Program-made: the position numbers and the translations under genes
In this document: in pieces, positions 16,649 to 25,448 of the stretch
How the letters are laid out: every line of letters starts with the position of its first letter
How positions within the stretch are numbered: position 1 is the first letter of the stretch
Notes under the pieces: model-generated
The model's input: the letters and a program-made list of their open reading frames with translations, nothing else
The model's database searches: none
Told to the model about the DNA's origin: nothing
Assembly (NCBI RefSeq): GCF_003054195.1
Contig: NZ_QBKP01000006.1
Coordinates: 62,001-126,000 of the forward strand
Length of the DNA: 64,000 nucleotides
From: Gemmobacter caeni
GTDB taxonomy: Bacteria > Pseudomonadota > Alphaproteobacteria > Rhodobacterales > Rhodobacteraceae
Direction of reading: 5' to 3'

Positions 16649-18385
16649 TTAGGGCAACAGGGGCAGCTCAACCTCGCCAAGGCGCAGGGCATTCAGCGGC
16701 ACCGGCACAAACTCGGGTGTGCCTTTCGCCAGTTGCCGCATCAATGCCACCGCTGCCGCCCCTTCCGGCAGGACACCGCGCAGTGGAGTGACATAGCGCC
16801 GTTCCGAAAGGCCATCAGGCCAGCCGAAGCCGGTGACATCCAGCAGCCTGCCATCGCGCAACAGCAGGACCATCGCCTCGTCCCCCGCGATATGCGGCCA
16901 GAAATCCCCGGCGATCATCAGACAGGCGGTGCCTCCCTCCCCCGGCAGGTTCTGAAGGCAGGTCTGGCGCCAGTCTGCCAGCTCGGGCGCCGCCAGCTCA
17001 GACAGCACCCGGTCGCGCAGCGCCGTGGCCGTAGCGGGCCGCACCGGCAGCAGGGTCGCGAGTTCCTCACGCAGTGCAGCGGCATCCTCGGGCAGTGCGG
17101 GGACTGTCGCAGGCTTGCGGCGGAACAGCTCTGCCAGCGCCTCCTGCCCCGGCTCCGCCGCGCGCAGTCTCAGCATTTCGACCGCATCGCGTCCTGGCCG
17201 GCCCCAGTCTCGCAGCGCGTCGAGATCGAAACGTGCAACCGGAACCCGACCATTCTCCAGCCGGGCAAGCTGGCTCCGCGTCGCGATCCTTTCGGGGTTC
17301 AGAAGCGGGGTCAGCAGGGCGGCGGAAACTGCGATGATCAGCAGCGCCATCACGATATTGGCCTGCCGCAGACGCGCCATCCAGCCACCCAGACGCAGCG
17401 CGGCAATGGCATAGAGCACACCATAGCCCAGCCCGAATCCGGCGATCACGGCGCCCAGCACGCGCTCGGGCGTCCAGCCGTATTGCGCCACGCGCAACCA
17501 GACCGCCCAGGCTCCGAGCGCCGCGGGGGCGATGATCAGCACCGCCATCGCCCGCGCGGCCCAGCGCACCAGCCTGGCGCGCGCCGCCTCTTCATCCGAC
17601 TGGTCGACAGCCGATGTGACCAGCGTCGCTCCGGTGGCCGCAATAGTCAGCAGCGTCGCCGCCGCCGACAGCGCGCCGAACAGACCATCCAGCCCCTGCA
17701 CCGGCAGCACCACGAGGAACAGCACCACCACAAGCAGCAACACCGGCAGCAGAAGTCGCAGCAGCCGCAGGATCAGATAGGGCGACATCACATCGGCCAT
17801 CTCGTCCACCACGGCAATGCCAAGGCCCAGCGCGATGCCGGTGATGACAGGGCTGATGAACGGCGTGCTGATCAGATCACCCAGAAAGCCGATGCCCACG
17901 GTTTTCAGCAGAGCATCCGACAGGAACAAGACCGCCCAGACAATACCGACGAACAGCCAGGCCGCCGCGTAGCGGATGACGATGGTCCAGGCTTCGATGA
18001 AAAGCAGCCGGTAATCCCGCCAATGGCTGAGTTGCGCTGCGACCAGAAAGGGTTGCGGCAGGAAGGTCAGGGCCAGAGCGGCAAGGATCACCGCCGGGGT
18101 GTCAAACATCTGATCAGCAGAGACATAGCCAAGGCTGGCCCAGGCCAGCCCCAGCCCGACCACCAGCGCCAGCGGCAGGGCCGTCAGCACCGACCGGCGC
18201 AGCGACAGCGGTCCCGCCATGCCCAGAACCGCAACAAAGAACACCAGGGTGAAGCCGGTCAGCGCGAGTGCGGCGCGTTCGGGCAGCAGATTATAGTCAT
18301 GAATCTGACCCAGCCCGAAGAAGGCCAGCCCCGCCAGCCCCCCGGTCGCCGCCATGGCGATACGTTGCGAAATCTGCCGGTCCAT
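16649..18385 (-). CDS. DUF4153 multi-pass membrane protein
   Basis: 578 residues. The first two thirds hold about ten or more hydrophobic segments (for example FTLVFFVAVLGMAGPLSL and LLRLLLPVLLLVVVLFLVVL). A soluble C-terminal third starts near residue 380 (LARLENGRVPVARFDLDALRDWGRPGRDAVEMLR). The layout matches DUF4153 proteins, common in Rhodobacteraceae and without known function. It lies 53 bases upstream of the H-NOX-like gene in the sense of position only; that gene reads the same way, so transcription could pass from one to the other. Confidence 0.82.
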   Translation of the reverse strand: MDRQISQRIAMAATGGLAGLAFFGLGQIHDYNLLPERAALALTGFTLVFFVAVLGMAGPLSLRRSVLTALPLALVVGLGLAWASLGYVSADQMFDTPAVILAALALTFLPQPFLVAAQLSHWRDYRLLFIEAWTIVIRYAAAWLFVGIVWAVLFLSDALLKTVGIGFLGDLISTPFISPVITGIALGLGIAVVDEMADVMSPYLILRLLRLLLPVLLLVVVLFLVVLPVQGLDGLFGALSAAATLLTIAATGATLVTSAVDQSDEEAARARLVRWAARAMAVLIIAPAALGAWAVWLRVAQYGWTPERVLGAVIAGFGLGYGVLYAIAALRLGGWMARLRQANIVMALLIIAVSAALLTPLLNPERIATRSQLARLENGRVPVARFDLDALRDWGRPGRDAVEMLRLRAAEPGQEALAELFRRKPATVPALPEDAAALREELATLLPVRPATATALRDRVLSELAAPELADWRQTCLQNLPGEGGTACLMIAGDFWPHIAGDEAMVLLLRDGRLLDVTGFGWPDGLSERRYVTPLRGVLPEGAAAVALMRQLAKGTPEFVPVPLNALRLGEVELPLLP

Positions 18386-18443
18386 GCCTGCCTCCTGCCA
18401 TTCCGGCGCAGGTTATCCCGCGCCGGGGGCAAGGAAAAGGCGG

Positions 18444-20003
18444 TCAGAAATCGGTGGGGGCGCCGCCCTCCTGCTTGCGCTGCGCAACGAACCGGGTCAG
18501 CGCCTCCAGCCGGTCACCCTCGATGGGGGGCGGAGTGAAATCGGCGAGGATCTGTTTATACATCCGGTGCGCGCGCTCTGCCGTCCAGACCGCGCCATCC
18601 TGATGCCAGGCCTCGTAATTGCGCCAGTCGGCCAGGAATGGCGAATAAAAGGCGGTCTGGTAGCGGTCCTGCGTATGCTGGCAACCAAAATAGTGGCCCC
18701 CCGCCCCCACCTCGCGGATCGCGTCGAAGGCCAGATCGTCGTCGGTGGTGCCAAAGGTCTCTGGTTCGCAATAGCGCTGAATCATTTGCAGCACCTCGCA
18801 ATCCATCACGAATTTTTCGGGGCTGGCGATCAGCCCGCCCTCCAGCCAGCCAGCCGCATGATAGACCATGTTGGACCCGGCCTGCACGGCGGCCCAGAGC
18901 GAATTGCAGGTCTCCCACATGCTCTGACCATCCGGCACGTTGGCTGCGCAGACACCGGAAGACCGCTGCGGCACGCCGTAGAAGCGTACAAGCTGCCCGG
19001 TCATCTGTGTCGCCCGCATGTATTCCGGCGTGCCAAAGGCCGGGGCGCCGGATTTCATATCGACGTTGGAGGTGAAAGTGCCGATGGCAACCGGGCAACC
19101 GGGGCTGATGTATTGCAGCAGTGCAATGGCCGACAGCGCCTCGGCCAGCGACAGGGCGACTGCGCCTGACATGGTGACCGGGGCCATGGCGCCCGCAAGG
19201 GTAAAGGGCGTTACCACCACCGGCTGCCGCCGCCGCGCCAGCCGCATCGCGCCATCCAGCATCGGATAGTCGTGTTTCAGGGGCGAAACCGAGTTGATGT
19301 TGGTATACATCCGCGGCTTCGCCTCGAACTCGTCATGGCTGAGCCCGCCCGCCAGACGCACCATCTCCATCACATCCTCGACCCGCTCGGCGCCAAGGCT
19401 GTAGGCGTGGCACACCTTGTCGGTGAGCGTCAGCTTCTCGAACAGGCAATCGAGATGGCGCACCGAAGGATGAATGTCGATCGGCTCTACCGGATAGCCG
19501 CCCGCGATATGGATGCAGTTGAAATACTGCGTCAGTTTCAGGAATTCCCTGAACGTTTCGAAATCGCCCGAACGTTTGCCGCGTTCCAGATCCCAGGCAT
19601 TCGGCGGGGACGAGACATTGACGAAGACCATATGACGCCCGCCCAGAATGATCTCGCGTTCCGGGTTGCGCGGCGTGATGGTGAATTGCGACGGTGCCTT
19701 GCGCACCATCTCCATCACGAAATCCTCGTCCATCTTCACATTGGTGCCCGAAACCTTGCAACCCGCCTGCTTCAGGATCTCGCAGGCTTCGGGATTCAGC
19801 ATTTCGATGCCGATTTCCCTCAGGATGCGCATGGCGGTGCGGTGGACGCGCTGCACGCCTTCGGCATCCAGCGGCTCGACCGGGGCGTCGGGCAGCACGG
19901 GGATGCGCCAGGGCATCTGGTCGATCACGGCGGTTCCGGCGCGGGCCTGATTACCCGCCCGGCCACCGGCGCGGCTGCGTTTGCGGCCCTGATCGTCGCT
20001 CAT
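18444..20003 (-). CDS. MttB-family trimethylamine/betaine methyltransferase homologue (no pyrrolysine)
   Basis: 519 residues with an Arg/Gly-rich leader (residues 1-30) and then a COG5598/MttB-type barrel: VHRTAMRILREIGIEMLNPEA, GGYPVEPIDIHPSVRHLDCL, MYTNINSVSPLKHDYPMLDGA, GGHYFGCQHTQDRYQTAFYSP. The frame has no internal amber codon, so this is a non-pyrrolysine member, a group that includes glycine-betaine and related quaternary-amine methyltransferases. These normally hand the methyl group to a corrinoid protein (MttC-like), but none is encoded nearby. Reaction inferred from family only; substrate unknown. Confidence 0.88.
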   Translation of the reverse strand: MSDDQGRKRSRAGGRAGNQARAGTAVIDQMPWRIPVLPDAPVEPLDAEGVQRVHRTAMRILREIGIEMLNPEACEILKQAGCKVSGTNVKMDEDFVMEMVRKAPSQFTITPRNPEREIILGGRHMVFVNVSSPPNAWDLERGKRSGDFETFREFLKLTQYFNCIHIAGGYPVEPIDIHPSVRHLDCLFEKLTLTDKVCHAYSLGAERVEDVMEMVRLAGGLSHDEFEAKPRMYTNINSVSPLKHDYPMLDGAMRLARRRQPVVVTPFTLAGAMAPVTMSGAVALSLAEALSAIALLQYISPGCPVAIGTFTSNVDMKSGAPAFGTPEYMRATQMTGQLVRFYGVPQRSSGVCAANVPDGQSMWETCNSLWAAVQAGSNMVYHAAGWLEGGLIASPEKFVMDCEVLQMIQRYCEPETFGTTDDDLAFDAIREVGAGGHYFGCQHTQDRYQTAFYSPFLADWRNYEAWHQDGAVWTAERAHRMYKQILADFTPPPIEGDRLEALTRFVAQRKQEGGAPTDF

Positions 20004-20100
20004 GCCCGTTCTCCATCCTGGGATTCCGCTTTCCGCCAGAATGGCCGAAAGGAACCGCCAAGGCGGACAACAAGCGCGACAGGTTTGTGTCGTTTTTGAT

Positions 20101-20808
20101 CTAGGCGGTCAGGGCCGCGCCAGAGAGCGAGTCCAGCCAGCCCGGCAACGCACCAATGTGATCCAGCACCAGATCGGCATGCGGCGCAAGTTCGTCCTGC
20201 AAGGCGATGCCAGTCAGCACGGCAACACAGGTCATCCCGGCCGCGCGGCCGGCCTCCATGTCGTGCCGGCTGTCACCAACCATCGCAATGCGCGACGGGT
20301 CCAGCCCCATCTGCCCCGCAAAGGCCAGAAGCTGTCCCGGCGCGGGCTTGCCGCCATAGCCCGAGTCGTAACCGGCCACAAAATCGAACAGCTCCAGCAC
20401 CCCATGCTTACGCAGATGCGTGCGGGCGGGGATTTCGGTATCATTGGTCGCAAGCCCGATTTTCAGCCCGCGTGCCTTCAGCGCGGTGAACAGCGGCACC
20501 AGCGGCACAGCCTCCACCGTGGGCGCCTCAGCGGCCAGCAGGTTCATGCGGTCCACAAGGCTGCTCGCGGCTTCGGGCGCCAGATGCGGCAGCATCGCTT
20601 CGGCAATTTCCGGGGCGGTGGCGGCGATCACCGGGCTGTCGGGGGCAAAATCCATCCGCGCCGCATCGAACCCGATGGACTGCGCCAGCACAGCGCGCCG
20701 GTCGGCATCCGGTTCCAGCTCGGCCAGCAGTCGCGCGGCCCAGCCGCCCCAGCTTTGCCGGAAGTCGAACAGCGTACCGTCCTTGTCGAAGATGAGCCCG
20801 TCGATCAT
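20101..20808 (-). CDS. HAD-family phosphatase (phosphoglycolate phosphatase-like)
   Basis: 235 residues. Motif I is LIFDKDGTLFDF with both Asp residues, motif II is IGLATNDTEI, the Lys is in GYGGKPAPGQLLAF, and motif IV is MVGDSRHDMEAGRAAGM. A helical cap lies between residues 15 and 100. The KPAP and GDSxHDMEAGRAAGM forms are usual in Gph-like phosphatases. The true substrate may be phosphoglycolate or another small phosphate ester. The next gene upstream on the same strand (DUF3572) ends about 29 bases before its start. Confidence 0.87.
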   Translation of the reverse strand: MIDGLIFDKDGTLFDFRQSWGGWAARLLAELEPDADRRAVLAQSIGFDAARMDFAPDSPVIAATAPEIAEAMLPHLAPEAASSLVDRMNLLAAEAPTVEAVPLVPLFTALKARGLKIGLATNDTEIPARTHLRKHGVLELFDFVAGYDSGYGGKPAPGQLLAFAGQMGLDPSRIAMVGDSRHDMEAGRAAGMTCVAVLTGIALQDELAPHADLVLDHIGALPGWLDSLSGAALTA

Positions 20809-20837
20809 TTCATCCCTATCCCGCGCGCTGCGCGTGG

Positions 20838-21119
20838 TTATGTCCAGTGTGGCAGCTCGCCGCCCGGCAGACCGGCCCGCGCCTGCATCGGCGCCTCGTA
20901 AGGCAGACCAGCCGCATCGCAGAAAGCCATGACCAGCGCATCCTCGGCCAGCAGAAAATCCATCACCGCCGCCAGAAACTCCGGCTCAGTTGCGCGGGCG
21001 GGAAGATCGGCGGGCGCGCTGCCGGTCGCCGCCAGAAAACCCGGCAACAGTTCCTCCTGGGTCACCAGCCAGCCCAGCGCACGAAGGGCCAGAGTTTCGG
21101 CAGATTCCCGCGCAGTCAC
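20838..21119 (-). CDS. DUF3572 family small protein
   Basis: 93 residues from a GTG start. The pattern ALRALGWLVTQEELLPGFLAATG ... FLAAVMDFLLAEDALVMAFCDAAGLPYEAPMQARAGLPGG is that of DUF3572, an alphaproteobacterial helical family without known function. It lies just upstream of the HAD phosphatase and is probably co-transcribed with it. A PleD-like gene diverges upstream across a gap of about 120 bases. Confidence 0.85.
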   Translation of the reverse strand: MTARESAETLALRALGWLVTQEELLPGFLAATGSAPADLPARATEPEFLAAVMDFLLAEDALVMAFCDAAGLPYEAPMQARAGLPGGELPHWT

Positions 21120-21242
21120 CGGGAAAACTCTGATCTGGGATGCGACATTTCGGCTTTGATCCGCAAAGTGTGAACAGGTGGCAATGATTTCTTAACCATC
21201 TCGCGAAACACTGTCGATCAGGGAACGGTGACGGAGCTGGAT

Positions 21243-22622
21243 ATGGTCGGCAAGATCCTCATTGCGGATGATGTGGCCACCAATCGCATCGTCTTCAAGG
21301 TAAAATTGGCGGCGGCCTGCTATCATCCGCTGCTGGCGGGCGATGCGCAAACCTGTCTCGCCATGGCGCGGGCGGAAAAGCCTGATGCGATCCTGCTGGA
21401 CGCAGATCTGGGAAACCGCAGGGGCCTTGCGGTGCTGGAACAATTGCGCGCCGATGCCGCCACGGCTGATATCCCGGTACTGATGCTGGCGGCATCACCG
21501 GATGCCGGGCTGCGGCTTGCCGCATTGCGGGCCGGTGCGGAGGATTGCCTGGCCAAGCCGCTGGACGACCAGTTGCTCATGGCCCGGCTGCGCAATCTGT
21601 TGCGGCTGCACGAAACCGCCGACGAACTGGGTCACCGCGAACAGGCCCTGCAGGTGCTGGGCCTGGCCGAGGCGCCTGCGGGGTTTGAGCGGCAGGGGCT
21701 GGTCGTCGTCGTCGCGGAGCGACCGGAGCAGGCATTGCTGTTGCGTCGCCAGCTTGCGGGGCGCGCGGGGATCGAGGTGCGGACCATGGGCCGGGACGAG
21801 GCGCTGAACGCCACCGCCGCCGGGCTGGCCCCTGATATCTTTGTGCTGGATGCCGAAATCAGCGGGCCGGGCGGCGGGTTGCGGCTGATGTCCGACCTGC
21901 GCGCGCGCCGCACCGCACGGCACAGCGCCATGGTGTTGATCGGTCAGGGGCAAGTGCCCGCCGATCTTGCCATGGCCTATGATATGGGAGTCAGCGCCGC
22001 CCTGCCCGACGATCTGCCGGCCGAGGAAATGGCCTTCCGGCTTCAGGCATTGCTGCGGCGCAAACGCACCGGCGACCGTCTGCGCCATTCGGTGCAGGAC
22101 GGGCTGCGCCTTGCTGTGACCGATCCGCTGACCGGGCTTTACAACCGCCGCTATGCCCAGCCCCGACTGGCCGCGATTGCCGAGCGCGCCCATGCCTGCG
22201 GCAGCGCTTTCGCGGTCATGGTAATCGACCTCGACCGTTTCAAACAGGTGAACGACCGCTGGGGCCACGCGGCAGGGGATGCGGTTCTGGTCGAGGTCGC
22301 GCAGCGGTTAAGCCTGAACCTGCGTCCGGCGGATCTGGTTGCGCGCATCGGCGGCGAGGAATTTCTGGTGATCCTGCCCGAATCCGGCGCCTCCGAGGCC
22401 CGTCACATTGCCGAACGGCTGCGCCATGCCATCGAAAAGCCCCCGGTTGCCCTGCCGGGGGGGGAAACCTTGCAGATTACCGTGTCCATAGGCCTCGCCG
22501 TGCAGGACAGCGCACAAGCCGCAATTCCGGCGGCTGATCTGGTCGACATGGCCGATCAGGCCTTGCTTTGCGCGAAATCGCGCGGCCGCAATCAGGTGAT
22601 CCAAAGCCGCAGCGCTGCCTGA
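21243..22622 (+). CDS. PleD-like response regulator with GGDEF output
   Basis: 459 residues from ATG 21243 (MVGKILIADD), a better fit to receiver domains than the GTG 15 bases earlier. Receiver 1 has the acidic pair in ILIADD, the phospho-acceptor Asp in AILLDADLG and the Lys in CLAKPLDD. A second receiver-like domain (about 145-265) has a degenerate acidic pocket and is probably structural, as in PleD. The GGDEF domain carries an intact GGEEF (in ARIGGEEFLVILP) and an I-site RPAD five residues before it, so an active, product-inhibited c-di-GMP synthase is expected. It is the second cyclase in the window. Confidence 0.92.
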   Translation: MVGKILIADDVATNRIVFKVKLAAACYHPLLAGDAQTCLAMARAEKPDAILLDADLGNRRGLAVLEQLRADAATADIPVLMLAASPDAGLRLAALRAGAEDCLAKPLDDQLLMARLRNLLRLHETADELGHREQALQVLGLAEAPAGFERQGLVVVVAERPEQALLLRRQLAGRAGIEVRTMGRDEALNATAAGLAPDIFVLDAEISGPGGGLRLMSDLRARRTARHSAMVLIGQGQVPADLAMAYDMGVSAALPDDLPAEEMAFRLQALLRRKRTGDRLRHSVQDGLRLAVTDPLTGLYNRRYAQPRLAAIAERAHACGSAFAVMVIDLDRFKQVNDRWGHAAGDAVLVEVAQRLSLNLRPADLVARIGGEEFLVILPESGASEARHIAERLRHAIEKPPVALPGGETLQITVSIGLAVQDSAQAAIPAADLVDMADQALLCAKSRGRNQVIQSRSAA

Positions 22623-22628
22623 GGCGCC

Positions 22629-23138
22629 TTACCTGTCGCCCTTGCGGTCCTCGGGCGGCGGGCTCTTGCGCGTGATGCGCTGTTCCAGCCGGTCGGCAAA
22701 GGCGTGGCGTTCGGCATCGCTCATCCCGGCCAGCCGCTCGCGCAGCAGATCCTGCCCGAGTTTCAAGTGATCGGCCAGACGCGCCTGCTGGGTGTCGAAA
22801 GCCCGAGAAAGCCGCCCGGCATCAAAAGGATCGGCCCGCAGGGCAGACAGCATCTCGCCCATATCCGCCCGCATTTGTGCCCGCGCCGCGCGGAAATCGG
22901 GGCGACGGTCGCGAAAGGATTTGCGCAGGGCGTCACGATCCGCCTCGCTCAGCGCCTCGGTGAAGGGACCGAAACCAAGATCCCGCACTTCGCGCCCACG
23001 GTCATGGGGGTCTTTCAGCAGGGCACCGCCCACGATACCGGCAACCATCAGGTTGACCGCCAGCGAGGCGAAGAAGGCGATCTTCCAGCGCCGCAGGCTG
23101 CGGTGACTGGCCGGGCGTGGTTCAGGGGTCGTCGTCAT
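22629..23138 (-). CDS. Periplasmic heavy-metal sensor / Spy-CpxP-like protein
   Basis: 169 residues from ATG 23138, 4 bases after the upstream stop; a start 30 bases earlier is possible. One N-terminal membrane helix (IAFFASLAVNLMVAGIVGG) is followed by a long charged helical domain with RDALRKSFRDRRPDFRAARA and LRERLAGMSDAERHAFADRL, the pattern of the metal-resistance / CpxP-Spy group. The protein is probably anchored in the inner membrane with a periplasmic helical hairpin. As the third gene of an ECF-sigma operon it may sense envelope or metal stress. Confidence 0.8.
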   Translation of the reverse strand: MTTTPEPRPASHRSLRRWKIAFFASLAVNLMVAGIVGGALLKDPHDRGREVRDLGFGPFTEALSEADRDALRKSFRDRRPDFRAARAQMRADMGEMLSALRADPFDAGRLSRAFDTQQARLADHLKLGQDLLRERLAGMSDAERHAFADRLEQRITRKSPPPEDRKGDR

Positions 23139-23142
23139 GGCT

Positions 23143-23523
23143 TCATCCCTCCGCCAGCCAGATTTCAAGATCGGGGATCAGTTCGACCACATCCACCGCA
23201 GCGGGTTCAAGGGCCTGCGATACATCGGCGACCGGCGCGGGTTGCACGAAGCCGATCCAGACCCCTGCCAGTGTCGCAGCCACCAGGCCCGCCGCCGCGC
23301 GGTTGTTCGCGGGTGAAAACAACCCCGCCAGCCAGCCCCGGCGCGCGGCAGGCCGGCGCTGAGCCGTATGCTGCGGCAGGGCATCCTGCGCGGCATAGGC
23401 ATCTGCCAGCACCCGCGCCATCAGCCCCGAAGCCTCGGGCGGCGCAGCGGCGCGCGCCTCATCAAACAGGCTGTCCAGCGCCTCGGCCGTCAGTCCCACA
23501 TCATCCCGAAGCCTGACACTCAT
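23143..23523 (-). CDS. Single-pass membrane protein, probable anti-sigma factor
   Basis: 126 residues, with its start overlapping the sigma-factor stop by 4 bases. A cytosolic N-terminal part of about 75 residues (LTAEALDSLFDEARAAAPPEASGLMARVLADAY) is followed by one hydrophobic helix (AAAGLVAATLAGVWIGFVQP) and an acidic periplasmic tail. No ZAS/HxxxCxxC zinc motif is seen. The position directly after an ECF sigma factor, the topology and the coupling make an anti-sigma role likely, but the sequence itself does not show a known anti-sigma domain. Confidence 0.65.
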   Translation of the reverse strand: MSVRLRDDVGLTAEALDSLFDEARAAAPPEASGLMARVLADAYAAQDALPQHTAQRRPAARRGWLAGLFSPANNRAAAGLVAATLAGVWIGFVQPAPVADVSQALEPAAVDVVELIPDLEIWLAEG

Positions 23524-24125
23524 GTCCCGGTCTCCTCATCCTCATAGCCCAGCGCCGCGCGCTGGCCCGACAAGACCGCAGCAAGGGCGCGTTTGCCCCG
23601 TGCGGTCAGGCTTTCCACAGCCTCTACCCCGATGCCCATGATCCCGGCGATCTCGGGGTTCGCAAGTCCCTCAAGGTGGCGCAACACCACCGCCTGACGC
23701 TGCCGCTCCGGCAGGGCAGTCAGGGCGGTGTCGAGTGCGGCCATCCTGTCGCGTTGCATCATCGCCGCCGCCGCGCCAGGCGCATCATCCGCCACCTCAG
23801 GTGCCGTCTCCGGCAGATCCAGGGGACGCCTCGCCCGCGCGCGCTGCCGGTCGGTCACCAGATTGGTGACCACACGATACAGCCATGTGCTGACCTGCGC
23901 CTCTTCCGCGCGCCAGTCCGGCGCAATCCGCCAGAGCCGCAACATGGCTTCCTGGGCCACATCCTCGGCCTCGGCACGGTCGCCCAGCAGACGGGTGGCA
24001 TATCCCAGAACGCGCGGCGTGAACCGCAAGGTCAGAACCCGCGCAGCCGCCCGGTCGCCCGCCGCATACCGGGCAAGCAGAACCGCGTCGGGCAGGTCTG
24101 AGGAAACGTCAAGGGGCATGGACAT
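23520..24125 (-). CDS. ECF RNA polymerase sigma factor
   Basis: 201 residues. Region 2 reads LTLRFTPRVLGYATRLLGDRAEAEDVAQEAMLRLW and continues with WLYRVVTNLVTDRQRARAR. Region 4 is LTALPERQRQAVVLRHLEGLANPEIAGIMGIGVEAVESLTARGKRAL. There is no region 3, as in ECF sigma factors. It leads a three-gene operon with a putative membrane anti-sigma protein and a Spy-like periplasmic protein, a common envelope-stress layout. A GC-rich hairpin just upstream separates it from the EF-hand gene. Confidence 0.92.
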   Translation of the reverse strand: MSMPLDVSSDLPDAVLLARYAAGDRAAARVLTLRFTPRVLGYATRLLGDRAEAEDVAQEAMLRLWRIAPDWRAEEAQVSTWLYRVVTNLVTDRQRARARRPLDLPETAPEVADDAPGAAAAMMQRDRMAALDTALTALPERQRQAVVLRHLEGLANPEIAGIMGIGVEAVESLTARGKRALAAVLSGQRAALGYEDEETGT

Positions 24126-24150
24126 CCTGCAAGGGTGTTATCCGCGAAAC

Positions 24151-24176
24151 GGGGGCGCGACAATCGCCGCGCCCCC
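24151..24176 (-). terminator. GC-rich hairpin between EF-hand and sigma genes
   Basis: A perfect 9-base inverted repeat (GGGGGCGCG at 24151-24159, CGCGCCCCC at 24168-24176) with an 8-base loop. It lies 8 bases after the EF-hand stop on the minus strand and is followed there by GTTTC, so it probably ends that transcript. Confidence 0.7.
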
Positions 24177-24184
24177 GGCACTCG

Positions 24185-24829
24185 TCAATTCCCTGCGCCG
24201 TCTTCCGCCGCACCCTCTTCGGGCTGCGGCATCACCGGCTTGCCGCCCTGCCCCTTGGCCCCGCGACCGTCCTTGCCATGCCAGCCCTTGCCATGCCCGC
24301 CCTTGCCGTGCTCGCCATGACCCCGGCGCTCCATGCGTGACATCATCTTCTCGCGCGCGGCATCCGCCTCGGCCTTGCTGATCGCACCATCGCCGTCCGT
24401 ATCGACGCGGGCCAGCATCTTCGGCCCCGGTCCGGGCATCGCCAGAACCTCGGCCGCCGTCAGCATCCCGTCGCCATCCGCATCCAGACGCTGCATCATC
24501 TGATCGACCTGCGCGCGGATACGCTCTTCCGCACCCCGCATCCGCATCGCCACCAGTTCGTCGGCGCTGATCTTGCCATCCTTGTCGGCATCAAGTTCAG
24601 CCACCCGTGCTGCACGGGCCGCCGCGAATTCCTCGGGCGTGATCTTGCCGTCCTTGTCGGCATCCAACTTGTCAAAATCGAACATCGGGCCGTCCTGCAT
24701 CATCATGCCCATCGGCCCCATACCGCCATGATCGCGCATCCGGTCTGCAAGCGCGGCAGATCCCAGACCACCGGCCAGGATCGAGGCCAGCGCTGCGGTG
24801 TAAACGAGGGTGCGTTTCTGCATCTTCAA
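24185..24829 (-). CDS. Secreted EF-hand calcium-binding protein
   Basis: 214 residues with an N-terminal signal peptide (KRTLVYTAALASILAGGLGSAALA). Four EF-hand loops are visible: DADKDGKITPEE, DADKDGKISADE, DADGDGMLTAAE and DTDGDGAISKAE, the first two and last two each forming a pair. The tail is rich in Gly, His and Lys (RRGHGEHGKGGHGKGWHGKD), which could bind other metals. It is probably a periplasmic or secreted calcium binder. It sits upstream of the ECF-sigma operon on the same strand, but a hairpin between them suggests separate transcription. Confidence 0.9.
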   Translation of the reverse strand: MKMQKRTLVYTAALASILAGGLGSAALADRMRDHGGMGPMGMMMQDGPMFDFDKLDADKDGKITPEEFAAARAARVAELDADKDGKISADELVAMRMRGAEERIRAQVDQMMQRLDADGDGMLTAAEVLAMPGPGPKMLARVDTDGDGAISKAEADAAREKMMSRMERRGHGEHGKGGHGKGWHGKDGRGAKGQGGKPVMPQPEEGAAEDGAGN

Positions 24830-25058
24830 TCTCCTGTCTGTCGGGTGGGCCGCCTCTGCATGGCGCCACCGTCATGCCAGACAAACGCCCGGCGGCTGGG
24901 TTTCCGTCGCAATCACCGCTCACTTTCGGTCACGGCCCCGTGAGCACCTAAATGCGACTTTCCAGCGCATGTTTTCCGCGCCCCTTGCTCCTGCCCTGTC
25001 GCCATGACTATGCTGCGCCGATCCAGACCGCTATGCCCCCCTGATCCGAGGTTGACCG

Positions 25059-25448
25059 ATGACCGCACTGGCGCAGACCGAAGACGACCGCCCGCTGTGG
25101 CCCGCTATCGTGCGCGGCTGGCGGCGGCGCTGCCCGAACTGCGGGGCGGGGCCGGTGCTGCGCGGCTATCTGACGGTGCGCGAAAGCTGCCCCGTCTGTC
25201 ATGAGGCACTGCACCACCAGCGCGCAGATGATGGCCCGGCCTATATCACCATTCTGATCGTCGGGCACATCATGGGACCGGCGCTGCTGTGGGCCTTTGT
25301 GAAATGGCGGCCCGATCCGCTGATTCTGGTGTCGATCTTTTCGGTGATCGCGGTTGCGATGACCCTCTGGCTTCTGCCGCGCGTGAAAGGCGCCTTCGTG
25401 GCGCTGCAATGGTCACGGCGCATGCATGGATTCGGCTCAAGTGACTGA
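25059..25448 (+). CDS. DUF983 membrane protein
   Basis: 129 residues. An N-terminal zinc-ribbon-like segment (RRCPNCGAGPVLRGYLTV...CPVCHEAL) precedes two membrane helices (ITILIVGHIMGPALLWAF and LILVSIFSVIAVAMTLWLL). This is the DUF983 pattern, a common family of unknown function. The next gene (Nudix) begins inside its last codons, so the pair is co-translated. Confidence 0.88.
   Translation: MTALAQTEDDRPLWPAIVRGWRRRCPNCGAGPVLRGYLTVRESCPVCHEALHHQRADDGPAYITILIVGHIMGPALLWAFVKWRPDPLILVSIFSVIAVAMTLWLLPRVKGAFVALQWSRRMHGFGSSD

Noticed and set aside
16733-18538. A 601-codon plus-strand frame opposite the DUF4153 gene
   Set aside because: Arg/Gln/His-rich nonsense with no domain; it mirrors the membrane protein on the other strand.
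18444-20003. MttB homologue considered as a pyrrolysine enzyme
   Set aside because: The frame has no in-frame amber codon and no pyl genes are present.
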